A stretch of DNA of 44,312 nt from the NCBI GenBank assembly GCA_020073525.1, contig JAIQFA010000039.1, forward strand, positions 1 through 44,312, in the 5' to 3' direction. A model generated the notes under the pieces. That model was not told the origin of the DNA. It was given only the letters and a program-made list of their open reading frames with translations, and searched no databases. Position numbers and translations under genes: made by a program. The DNA comes from Terriglobia bacterium. Lineage in GTDB: Bacteria; Acidobacteriota; Terriglobia; Terriglobales; Acidobacteriaceae. Positions 24,722 through 31,836 of the stretch are shown here, in pieces (the stretch's first letter is position 1; every line of letters begins with the position of its first letter).

Positions 24722-25495
24722 TCAGTGATAGCCCTTCCAGAAAAAGTACGCCGTCATCGCTGTTCCGACCAGGATGACAAAGCCGCGGATCCAAGCCGGG
24801 GGAAGTTTTTGGGCGTAGTGGGCACCGAGGTATCCCCCAATGAGCGCGCCCACAATCATCACACTGCCTTGCTTCCAGACCACCGCGCCAGCCACGATGA
24901 AAGTGACAACCGCGATGCCGTTGATGATGCCCCCAAGCACGACCTTCAAGGCATTCATGGCATGAATGTCGGTCATGCCGAGCGCGGCCAGCATCGCAAG
25001 ATTCAGAATCCCAACTCCGCCGCCGAAGTAGCCTCCATAGACCGCAACAATCAGTTCAAAAAGCGACGCGACGGCCAGAGCCGAGATTGAAGCATCATGG
25101 GCAATGGAGCCGCGGGAACCGCGGGCCAAGCGGCCGCCGAACATAAACAGAAGCGTGGCTCCCAGCATGAGCCAGGGCAAAACGTGCAGGAAGGTCTGCG
25201 CCGGCGTGTGGAGCAAAAGATACGCGCCGCCGATTCCTCCGATCAGGCTGGTGACGGTGAGCGGAATCATGACGCGCCGCGAAATGTCGAGGTGCTTGCG
25301 ATAGGCGCCGGTGCTGGCCGTCACTCCTACCCAGAGCGCTACGGTATTGGTGGCATTGGCCGCGATGGGAGCGACTCCGGTAAACAGCAGCGCCGGGAAA
25401 GCGATGAAGCTTCCGCCGCCGGCGACGGCGTTGAGCGCGCCACCAAGTGCGCCGGCAAAAAAGAGGAAGATTGCGGTTTCGAGGCCCAAATACAA
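24722..25495 (-). CDS. TauE/SafE family sulfite or sulfonate exporter-like protein
   Basis: A 257-residue integral membrane protein with about 8 hydrophobic helices in two related halves. The family signatures are ALNAVAGGGSFIAFPALLF (~21-39), ANATNTVALWVG (~45-57) in the first half and VYGGYFGGGVGILNLAML (~150-168) plus NALKVVLGGIINGIA in the second. TauE/SafE proteins move sulfur-containing or other small organic anions. TTG 25495 appears to be the start, since no ATG or GTG precedes the first helix in frame. It is divergent from the iron-sulfur gene. Confidence 0.9.
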   Translation of the reverse strand: MYLGLETAIFLFFAGALGGALNAVAGGGSFIAFPALLFTGVAPIAANATNTVALWVGVTASTGAYRKHLDISRRVMIPLTVTSLIGGIGGAYLLLHTPAQTFLHVLPWLMLGATLLFMFGGRLARGSRGSIAHDASISALAVASLFELIVAVYGGYFGGGVGILNLAMLAALGMTDIHAMNALKVVLGGIINGIAVVTFIVAGAVVWKQGSVMIVGALIGGYLGAHYAQKLPPAWIRGFVILVGTAMTAYFFWKGYH

Positions 25496-25611
25496 GATGT
25501 ATCACGGGTTGGCCGCGCGCGGCGAGTGGAGAAGAAAGGTCGGGAGTCCGTGACAAAGGTCATAGCCTGCGGGTAATCGGCCATCTACGCTGAGAAAGTA
25601 AGGATGGCTTC

Positions 25612-26772
25612 ATGGCAACGCAAGTTCATAGCGAGATTCATTCAGAATCAATTCCGTTTCCGGTCACGGTTGAGCCGCACACAAGACCGGCTGCCAAAGC
25701 AAAAAAGAAACTGGTCCGCCGCACCGATCGCGACTACTCGCAGATCATGCGCCGCAGCTTTCAGGTCGCATTTCTGCTGCTCAATATCTGGATCGGCAGC
25801 ATTTTTTATTTCTGGGTTCGTCAATTTGAGCCGGGCGGTACGGCGACCTCCCTGCAACGTCCGGCTGGAGTCGAGGGCTGGCTGCCGATCGCTGGCCTGA
25901 TGAACCTGCGCTACCTCGTGCTGACGCATCATGTTCCCGCGCTTCATCCTGCCGGAATGTTTTTGCTGATCTCGTTTCTGGCCATGTCGTTCTTGTTCCG
26001 CAAGGCATTTTGCAGCTGGCTGTGTCCGGTCGGAACGATCTCGGAATACCTGTGGCGCGCCGGACAAAAAATCTTTCGCCGCAACTTTCTTCAGAACGTG
26101 CCGCGCTGGCTCGACCTTGGACTGCGCGGGCTGAAGTATCTGCTGCTTGGCTTCTTCGTGTGGGCCGTCACTTCGATGGCAGCGGACGAACTCGCCGCGT
26201 TCATGAACAGCCCTTACGGCGTGATTGCCGACGTGAAGATGCTGAACTTTTTCCGCCACATCGGCGAGGCGGGCGCAATTACGCTCGGAGTGCTGGCGGT
26301 TGCGTCTTTGTTCATCCAGAACTTCTGGTGCCGCTACCTGTGTCCTTACGGCGCGCTGCTGGGGATCACGTCGCTTTTCAGCCCGGCGCGCATTCGGCGC
26401 AATCCGGAGACCTGTATCGATTGCGCGAAATGCGCCAAGGCGTGTCCTTCGGCGCTGCCCGTCGACAAACTGGTGACGATCCAATCGGCGGAATGCACGG
26501 GCTGCCTGAAATGCGTGGCGGTGTGTCCCGCAAAAGATACGCTCAGCCTGTCGCTGCCCAGCTTGTCGCGACAGAGAATTCCGGCGCTCGCGCCGCAGCC
26601 AACGAAACTGCCGGCGTGGGCCATGGCGGCAGGGATCGCGGCGCTCTTCTTCGGCATCGTTGGATTTGCGAAGACGGCAGGCTACTGGGATTCGCAGGTG
26701 CCGCGAGCCACGTATCAGCAACTGGTTCCGAATGCGGACCAGGCGGCGCATCCGATGCCGGGAGAGAACTAG
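25612..26772 (+). CDS. NapH/RdxA-type membrane-bound 4Fe-4S protein
   Basis: A 386-residue protein with five or six transmembrane helices and a cytoplasmic ferredoxin module. Two CxxxCP motifs, CSWLCP (134-139) and CRYLCP (240-245), lie at helix ends and are typical of NapH/NosR/MauN/CcoG proteins. Two 4Fe-4S clusters are formed by C268/C271/C274/C278 and C295/C298/C301/C305. A final helix lies at about 335-355. Such proteins pass electrons from the quinol pool to periplasmic or copper-handling enzymes. The terminal partner is not encoded nearby. The start is ATG 25612. The gene ends 20 bases before the first REP of the island. Confidence 0.9.
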   Translation: MATQVHSEIHSESIPFPVTVEPHTRPAAKAKKKLVRRTDRDYSQIMRRSFQVAFLLLNIWIGSIFYFWVRQFEPGGTATSLQRPAGVEGWLPIAGLMNLRYLVLTHHVPALHPAGMFLLISFLAMSFLFRKAFCSWLCPVGTISEYLWRAGQKIFRRNFLQNVPRWLDLGLRGLKYLLLGFFVWAVTSMAADELAAFMNSPYGVIADVKMLNFFRHIGEAGAITLGVLAVASLFIQNFWCRYLCPYGALLGITSLFSPARIRRNPETCIDCAKCAKACPSALPVDKLVTIQSAECTGCLKCVAVCPAKDTLSLSLPSLSRQRIPALAPQPTKLPAWAMAAGIAALFFGIVGFAKTAGYWDSQVPRATYQQLVPNADQAAHPMPGEN

Positions 26773-26792
26773 TCCGGTTCCACGACCCAAAT

Positions 26793-26816
26793 GTAGAGCG
26801 GGCGCCCTCGCCCGCT
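26793..26816 (+). repeat. Left terminal REP of the island
   Basis: GTAG (26793-26796) is followed by AGCGGGCG-CCCT-CGCCCGCT, a perfect 8-bp hairpin, and then a run of GCTTTT/GCCTTT hexamers to about 26847. The complement of this sequence lies at the right end, 31345-31368, identical over the hairpin and flanking bases. Confidence 0.88.
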
Positions 26817-27220
26817 GCTTTTGCTTTTGCCTTTGCCTTTGTCCCGGTAGTTACCACTAAGCTATTAAGCCCCGTATACTGATACCCCCCCTCCCCCCGG
26901 TCTTGTGGAATCATGGGGTTAAGCGGAATTTTTTCGTGTGGTCTTTGATTCTAAAGGACTTAAATTAAAGTATTCCGGAATCAATGACTTAGGTGGAATT
27001 TCCGGTTTTTCGTCTCATTTTGGGCCGGGATGGCGGATTCTGGCCGGCTCCCAATCCATTTTCAAATTTCAAAGAGTGACTCGCCGCTGGGGCTGGAGCA
27101 GTTTCGAGGGACGTCCCGGGGGACGGCACACCTCGGCCCTGCTACAGGTCATGCGATATTCTCGCGCGGAGTAGGAGTGGCGGTCTGTGATGGTTGTCAC
27201 CGGGCGGATGTGAGGAAAAC
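26817..27220 (-). repeat. Inverted ~400-bp repeat, copy A
   Basis: This non-coding stretch matches, in reverse complement, 30932-31344. Exact shared blocks are 27206-27217 with 30961-30972, 27182-27192 with 30987-30997, 27138-27153 with 31025-31040 (16 bases), 27122-27134 with 31044-31056, 27088-27101 with 31077-31090, 27069-27079 with 31102-31112 and 26907-26916 with 31253-31262. At the outer end both copies have a pyrimidine run (CCCCCCTCCCCCC at 26885-26897). No gene is seen in 26817-27344. Confidence 0.82.
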
Positions 27221-27344
27221 TTCGGTGCCTGCTGCAAGGCTGGCAATTCACGTTGCTCTGCTTCCGGGGAAACCCAAGCTTCGCGTGGCGTGGAATCCCA
27301 CCCTAACGTGGGAAGGCGCTAGTTGGGACGGGGCGCCGGGCCGT

Positions 27345-28178
27345 TCATGCGTTGATGAGGTAGGGCAGGTTTCTCTGCTCCCATTGCACCCATTCGTCGA
27401 ACGTTGATGTTTGGATGAAGTGCGCTAATTCGAAACATTCGTCTAATTCATGTTCAACCTGGCTAGCTGTTAGCGAGGTGGCCAGCTTGGCCCTCGACAC
27501 AAGCGACAGGATGGCCGTAACATCGTGGCCGCAAACCGCATCCTGAAGACTAGGGTTTCTGCCCAGGACGGTGTCGATGGCGACCTGCAGATCTGATTCA
27601 GACACAGGGGCGTTCGGGTTTCGGGCCAGCACCTCCTTACAGCACGACGCTTCGTCGCAAACAACACTTGCGGCGTCGACGAACCGACCGTAGTCGAGGA
27701 GCTTGAAATCTAATCCCCAGCCCTGACGTCGATTTAGCGTTCGCATGCAGCCGAGGGGGAAGGCTGCTTTCAGTATTTGCAGGCGAAACGCGTCTGTGTC
27801 ACCAACGAAAAGGTGGGTCTTTGCAAACTTTGGGAAGGCTGGAGACTGGACGATCATAACTTCTCTGTCCGCGGCTGATGTCCAGCAGATGTCGATGCCC
27901 CCCCGGTTCCGTCCCCACAGTCGATCGCAGTCCGCGTCGACCAGAGCCGCTACGCCAGGGAATCTTTTCTGCTTCAGGTCGTCAAAAAGCGCCAGCGCAT
28001 GTTCCTTACCCCCAGGGTATCCCGGGGAAAATATCCGGCAATGGGATGTTCGAACAAATCTTCCGAACGACCTGCTGTCTGAGTCGCCCTCGACGATAAG
28101 GACGGTCTTTTGCCTCTCGACTTGCCTCATCATGACGATGGTATTTCGAACTGAGCTGCGGCCTATTAAGTCCCTCAT
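27345..28178 (-). CDS. ariB: DUF4435/TOPRIM protein, AriB-like effector of a PARIS system
   Basis: The 277-residue protein has the TOPRIM-type active-site layout near its N-terminus: VLIVEGDSD with E30, and VDADCD with D81 and D83, the acidic residues that bind metal in TOPRIM nucleases. This pattern and position fit DUF4435 proteins. ATG 28178 overlaps the stop of the upstream ATPase gene as ATGA, so the two are translationally coupled. In established PARIS systems the AAA/ABC ATPase AriA holds the DUF4435 protein AriB, which is released as a toxic nuclease (tRNA-cleaving in the studied case) when a phage anti-restriction protein is sensed. The trigger and target here are unknown. The nucleotide composition looks more AT-rich than the surrounding genes. 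Confidence 0.78.
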   Translation of the reverse strand: MRDLIGRSSVRNTIVMMRQVERQKTVLIVEGDSDSRSFGRFVRTSHCRIFSPGYPGGKEHALALFDDLKQKRFPGVAALVDADCDRLWGRNRGGIDICWTSAADREVMIVQSPAFPKFAKTHLFVGDTDAFRLQILKAAFPLGCMRTLNRRQGWGLDFKLLDYGRFVDAASVVCDEASCCKEVLARNPNAPVSESDLQVAIDTVLGRNPSLQDAVCGHDVTAILSLVSRAKLATSLTASQVEHELDECFELAHFIQTSTFDEWVQWEQRNLPYLINA

Positions 28179-29530
28179 TGGGCGAGACCCTCTGAGTCGC
28201 CTGCCTTGGGAGGCTCCTGAAGCTCAACCGTCAAATCCCAACGCTCACCTATGATTTGGGGCGAGTGGGTTGCTAGGACAATGTCATGGGGAACCAGGCT
28301 CGTAATCTGATGAAGACCTTCAAGAAAGGAGAGCTGCCACGCGACGTGGAGCGAAATCTCCGGCTCGTCAATTAAGATCAACGAGTCAGGCTTGTCGCTG
28401 AAGAGCAGGTCGTAAATCTGAATGAGGATGTGCTGCTCCCCACTAGAGAGGCCCTCTGGGCTAAGCAGTTCTCCGCTGGCCGTCCTAAAAGTAAAACCCT
28501 CATTCTGGCTGAAAACCATTACCTTGAATTTCAGACGGTCCTTAGTCATTGTCGCTAGCAGCTCGATCTTGGCCAGGAGCTTGTCAAAAATGTTGAGCTT
28601 GTCTTCCACATCCTGCAGATAGGCAGACAGGATTTCCTCGATGTACGGGTACTGGTATTGAGGCTGGGGAAGCTCTTGATCGTCTCTCGTCAAGAGCCCG
28701 GCCTCCCTTAGCCTTCTCCGTTTTTCGTTTAGGTTGTCGATTCTGCTCTTAAGAGATTTGTCGGGCAGAGGTTCGTTCTTTCTTGAGAAGTCCTTCGTCA
28801 AAAGTCTAACTACGAAGGTCCTATCAAGCTGCTGCGACCGGCGTCCATACTCTAGAAATGCGTCCCGCATTGTGTCCGAGAGCTGGCCCGCATAGTTCAC
28901 AATCGCGGCGCTACTGGTCCGACGGATGCGGCGGCCTATCCGTGGGCGCTCTGGCTTGCTGGCGGGGGCTGATGACTCAGAAAGTCGCTGGGTCGCGATG
29001 AGGCGCACGTCTATTGCCGATGTCGCTGCTTCAAGCCAGTCTGGCAAATTTGTCTTTTCGACTCGTACACCGAATCTTGACCGTAACTCATCCAGCGATA
29101 GCACCTCGCCGTCGCGAATGTCTTCCCATCTGTCATCGCGGAGCGGTCGCATGAAAGGAGCCACTTCCTCGAGTTGCCTTGCAACAGATGCTTGTAACCC
29201 CAGCGTTGGTGCAAGATGCGAGCGGGATACTTGCTCGCCGATCAATTCTGAAATCAGGCACCTCGAGACGTCGGGGCTATCTCCAGGTGGCGAGGCCTTC
29301 TCAATCCGAATTTCGCGCCCGTCGTCAAGCCGCATGGAGAATCGCTTGAACGGGGTTGACCCAAATATCTCAAAGTCGGCGGAGAAGAAGGCTCGAATTA
29401 GCCGCAGGAGCGTCGTTTTGCCGAAGCCGTTGGGACCGTAAACGATCGTGACGCGCTCTTCTTGGTTTAGCTTGACCGTGTGATCAAAAATCCCGAATAG
29501 CTTCTCGACTTCAAAGGAGGTAATCCGCAT
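28175..29530 (-). CDS. ariA: ABC/AAA_15-type ATPase, AriA-like sensor of a PARIS system
   Basis: A 451-residue OLD/SMC-like ATPase. Walker A is GPNGFGKTT (32-40), the ABC signature LSSGEQ is at 361-366, Walker B LILIDEPEISLH is at about 384-395 and the H-loop is THSP (421-424). The middle is helical with charged segments, as in AriA and other overcoming-lysogenisation-defect-type ATPases. ATG 29530 follows GAGGGTGA. The gene directly precedes and overlaps a DUF4435 gene. That pairing defines PARIS and argues against RecF, OLD-nuclease or Gabija-type systems, which have different partners. Confidence 0.8.
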   Translation of the reverse strand: MRITSFEVEKLFGIFDHTVKLNQEERVTIVYGPNGFGKTTLLRLIRAFFSADFEIFGSTPFKRFSMRLDDGREIRIEKASPPGDSPDVSRCLISELIGEQVSRSHLAPTLGLQASVARQLEEVAPFMRPLRDDRWEDIRDGEVLSLDELRSRFGVRVEKTNLPDWLEAATSAIDVRLIATQRLSESSAPASKPERPRIGRRIRRTSSAAIVNYAGQLSDTMRDAFLEYGRRSQQLDRTFVVRLLTKDFSRKNEPLPDKSLKSRIDNLNEKRRRLREAGLLTRDDQELPQPQYQYPYIEEILSAYLQDVEDKLNIFDKLLAKIELLATMTKDRLKFKVMVFSQNEGFTFRTASGELLSPEGLSSGEQHILIQIYDLLFSDKPDSLILIDEPEISLHVAWQLSFLEGLHQITSLVPHDIVLATHSPQIIGERWDLTVELQEPPKAGDSEGLAQ

Positions 29531-29660
29531 TTGTCACCCTCGATTCGGATTGACGCTCAGATAGCAACAACGCTTGCCCTCGGCTAAGACGATATTCCAC
29601 TCAACCCTAATGAGTGCATTTGGGGTCCCGAGAAAACCGGAATTTTCAATCCTGCCAACG

Positions 29661-29695
29661 AAAAAGGGTCACGGGCATAATTATCCCCATGACCC
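29661..29695 (-). terminator. Minus-strand terminator upstream of ariA
   Basis: GGGTCACGGG (29666-29675) and CCCATGACCC (29686-29695) form a 10-bp stem with one mismatch. On the minus strand the stem is followed by TTTTT. It would stop transcription entering the PARIS operon from the REP region. Confidence 0.6.
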
Positions 29696-29700
29696 CCCTC

Positions 29701-30195
29701 GGTCGGGATCATTATCTAACAGTGTCGAGTAAGTCTGCATAGACCACTTTGGTGCCAGGGGGAGGAATGTAGCGCGGGCGCCCTCGCCCGCGTGACGGCT
29801 GCGAGTGGAGGGGAGGGTCGGGGGTGACGGAGACAACGGCAAGGATCAAGGGCAAAAGCAAAGGCAAGGGCAAGGGCAAAATCAAGGGCAAGGGCAGCGG
29901 GCGAGGGCGCCCGCTCTACACAACCACGGGATCGGTGAAACGCAAATAGGGGCGTGGGTTTCCTGTGGGTCCCTTGGTTGGGAACTTATCTACTAGTGAG
30001 GAGTAAGTGTGGATAGACCACTTGGATGTCAGAGGAGGAGGAATGTAGCGCGGGCGCCCTCGCCCGCGAGACGGCTGCGAGTGGAGGGGATGGTCGGGGG
30101 TGACGGAGACAACGGCAAGGACCAAGGGCAAAAGCAAAGGCAAGGGCAAAAGCAAAATCAACGGCAAGGGCCGCGGGCGGGGGCGCCCGCGCTAC
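29701..30195. repeat. Direct duplication of a ~220-bp BIME-containing unit
   Basis: 29701-29919 and 29976-30195 are clearly homologous and share blocks such as GGAGGAATGTAGCGCGGGCG, ACGGCTGCGAGTGGAGGGG and GGTGACGGAGACAACGGCAA. Each copy holds a plus-oriented REP (29769-29792; 30045-30068), a hexamer tract and a minus-oriented REP (29896-29919; 30172-30195). The offset between copies is about 276 bases. Confidence 0.88.
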
Positions 30196-30293
30196 ATTCT
30201 TCTGCAGTTATCAAATGTCACAATTTGGGTGTGTGACTGATCACTGATCGAACGGGGGCTTTGACTGAGAATGACGTGGTGGACACTTCACAG

Positions 30294-30378
30294 TCAAAAG
30301 CAAAGGCAAAAGCAAAGGCAATAGCAATAGCAAAAGTAAAAGTAAAAGCAAAAGCAAAAGCAAAACCAAAACCAAGGG
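30294..30378. repeat. Hexanucleotide tract (AGCAAA/GGCAAA)n
   Basis: About 14 consecutive 6-base units of the form RGCAAA, AGTAAA or ACCAAA run up to the REP at 30380. Shorter tracts of the same hexamer accompany five other REPs of the island. Open frames through it encode meaningless alternating residues. Confidence 0.88.
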
Positions 30379-30379
30379 C

Positions 30380-30403
30380 CGCGGGCGAGGGCGCCCGCGC
30401 TAC
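30380..30403 (-). repeat. REP immediately upstream of the RAYT gene
   Basis: CGCGGGCG-AGGG-CGCCCGCG hairpin followed by CTAC on the plus strand, that is GTAG plus hairpin on the minus strand. It ends 6 bases before the RAYT start codon. Confidence 0.85.
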
Positions 30404-30409
30404 ATTTGT

Positions 30410-30889
30410 ATGACGCAACGATTGCTACAAGGTAAGTATGACTATCGGCGGCGGCTTCCGCATTACCAGTCGGAGGATCGGGCGCTGTTTGTGACGTTTT
30501 GCTGTGGCTGTCTTGATCCCTTGCCGGAAACGGCCCGGGATATCGTGCTGCGACACTGTCTGCATGATCAGGGTCGAAAAGCGGTGATTCATGCCGTGGT
30601 GATCATGCCGAACCATGTGCATCTTCTGCTGACTCCGCTGCGCGATGCGGATGGCAATCTCTACAGCCTGGTCGAGATTTTGCAGGGGATGAAAGGGGCA
30701 TCCGCACACAGCTTGAACCGGGCGTTGGGGCGATCGGGACCGGTGTGGCAGGAGGAATCGTTTGACCATGTGCTGCGGAGCGAAGAAAGTTTTGCGGAGA
30801 AGAAGGAATACATTCGGCAGAATCCGGTGCGGCGCGGGTTAGTAAGTCGTCCGGAAGACTATGCATGGTTGTGGGTGGAGGCGGCATAG
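30410..30889 (+). CDS. REP-associated tyrosine transposase (RAYT, Y1/TnpA_REP family)
   Basis: The 159-residue protein is a full-length HUH/Y1-type transposase-like enzyme. HVH within AVVIMPNHVHLLLTPL (~62-77) is the metal-binding HUH motif; the tyrosine nucleophile is in KKEYIRQNPVRRGLV (~128-142), the classical RAYT context, followed by the YAWLW end. RAYTs cut single-stranded REP DNA next to the GTAG/GTGG tetranucleotide. Here outward-pointing hairpins with exactly that tetranucleotide lie 6 bases upstream and 18 bases downstream. ATG 30410 lacks a clear ribosome-binding site. The gene looks intact. Confidence 0.92.
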   Translation: MTQRLLQGKYDYRRRLPHYQSEDRALFVTFCCGCLDPLPETARDIVLRHCLHDQGRKAVIHAVVIMPNHVHLLLTPLRDADGNLYSLVEILQGMKGASAHSLNRALGRSGPVWQEESFDHVLRSEESFAEKKEYIRQNPVRRGLVSRPEDYAWLWVEAA

Positions 30890-30907
30890 GATGTTGCCCC
30901 AAATAAT

Positions 30908-30931
30908 GTAGAGCGGGCGTCCCCGTCCGCT
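30908..30931 (+). repeat. REP immediately downstream of the RAYT gene
   Basis: GTAG (30908-30911) then AGCGGGCG-TCCC-CGTCCGCT, an 8-bp stem with one G-T pair, followed by a TTTGC-rich hexamer tail. Confidence 0.82.
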
Positions 30932-31344
30932 GCCTTTGTTGTTGCTTTTGCCTTTGCTCTTTCCTCACATCCAACCCGTGAGTGCCCATCACAGACCTCC
31001 ACCCCAATCGGCGCGACAATGGCTCATGACCTGTAGCAGGCCCGAGGTGTGCCGTCTCCGAGGACGGCCTTCGAAGCTGCTCCAGCCCCATACGGGGTCA
31101 GTCACTCTTTGATATTTTGAGGCGATTGACAGGGGCGAGCCCGCTGCCGAGATCTGAGCCAAGCGCAGGATCTGCGACCTAAGTCCTTATTCCTCAATTA
31201 TTCTCCATATAACTCCTTTAAAATGAATTATGTGCGGAATTGTCCTCCTAAACCCATGATTCTAATAGTATAGAAAAAAAGGGGGGGTAGGGGGGTACCC
31301 GCAAAACCTGGGGGTATTTCCCGGCAACGATCAAAGGCAACGGC
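30932..31344 (+). repeat. Inverted ~400-bp repeat, copy B
   Basis: The counterpart of copy A in opposite orientation, with the shared blocks listed there. Its outer end has GGGGGGGTAGGGGGG (31281-31295), which is G-quadruplex-prone. No gene is seen within 30890-31369. Confidence 0.82.
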
Positions 31345-31368
31345 AGCGGGCGAGGGCGCCCGCTCTAC
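31345..31368 (-). repeat. Right terminal REP of the island
   Basis: AGCGGGCG-AGGG-CGCCCGCT (31345-31364) followed by CTAC (31365-31368); exact inverted copy of the left terminal REP. It abuts the stop codon of the following minus-strand gene. Confidence 0.88.
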
Positions 31369-31369
31369 A

Positions 31370-31585
31370 CTAGCTGTCTTTGCGGTACAGGAGGTCGCGG
31401 ATGGCTTGCCTGCGGGCTTCGTTTGCCTCTTTGTCAGCCTTGCCTGCGTCGGCGGGCGTGCGATGCTTGGAGTCGGCTTCGTCTTCGGCGCTGCATTCTG
31501 GACAACGATTGGCGAAGCCGGGTTTGCCGGGCTTCAGTTCGAACTCTTCGGAGCAGACCACGCAAACTTTGATGGGAAAGGCCAT
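31370..31585 (-). CDS. Small zinc-ribbon protein (71 aa)
   Basis: From ATG 31585 the product reads MAFPIKVCVVCSEEFELKPG..., with C-x2-C (8-11) and a second C-x2-C (CPEC, ~28-31), a four-cysteine zinc ribbon. The C-terminal half is a charged helix (ADKEANEARRQAIRDLLYRK). The longer open frame upstream covers repeat sequence and is rejected. Its function is unknown. The stop codon lies next to the right REP of the island, so the insertion may have trimmed or just missed the gene. Confidence 0.65.
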   Translation of the reverse strand: MAFPIKVCVVCSEEFELKPGKPGFANRCPECSAEDEADSKHRTPADAGKADKEANEARRQAIRDLLYRKDS

Positions 31586-31836
31586 TGCGGCTTCATGATA
31601 ACCAAGGTACGCGGCGGTCTTCAACGGTGGGGAGGGCAGTGCCGTCCCTTGCGGGACTCCATCCGTCCCACTACCGCCTACCCGGCACTCACGTGCCGGG
31701 CTTTCCTGTTCCGCCGCTTCGCGGCTGAGCATCGTGGCGATGCCGGCGCTCCGCGGCTGAAGTCGTCGGAAATTGAACGAATGAATCGCAGCGGTGAACC
31801 GCTGCGCCACCCAAAAGCGATTCAGCTAGAACTGAA
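31586..31836. repeat. Repeat-filled spacer
   Basis: Several hairpins: a CCCGGCACTCACGTGCCGGG stem near 31680-31699, CCGCTTCGCGG, and GCAGCGGT/ACCGCTGC (31788-31805) followed by GCCACCCAAA as at 2229. No gene is evident. Confidence 0.5.

Larger units (their letters stand above)
26793..31368. mobile_element. REP-bounded island with PARIS-like defence genes and a RAYT
   Basis: The 4.58-kb block begins with a GTAG hairpin and ends with the identical sequence in inverted orientation. Inside both ends lie diverged inverted copies of a ~400-bp repeat. The cargo is an AriA/AriB-like two-gene operon (minus strand) and a RAYT gene (plus strand). Eight REPs of one subfamily occur in the block. Mobility as a unit is inference: RAYTs normally move REP/BIME units, and no target-site duplication could be shown. 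Confidence 0.55.

Noticed and set aside
29701..30195. CRISPR-like array
   Set aside because: Only two long direct copies with internal REPs; no short regular repeats or unique spacers and no cas genes.
29805..30418. Open frames through the hexamer tracts giving GQKQ or FAFA repeats
   Set aside because: A 6-base repeat keeps all frames open without coding; no starts with ribosome-binding sites and no conservation of protein over DNA between the two duplicated copies.
26793..31368. Classical composite transposon or IS pair
   Set aside because: The inverted repeats contain no transposase gene or DDE motif, and no short target duplication was found at 26785-26793 versus 31368-31376.
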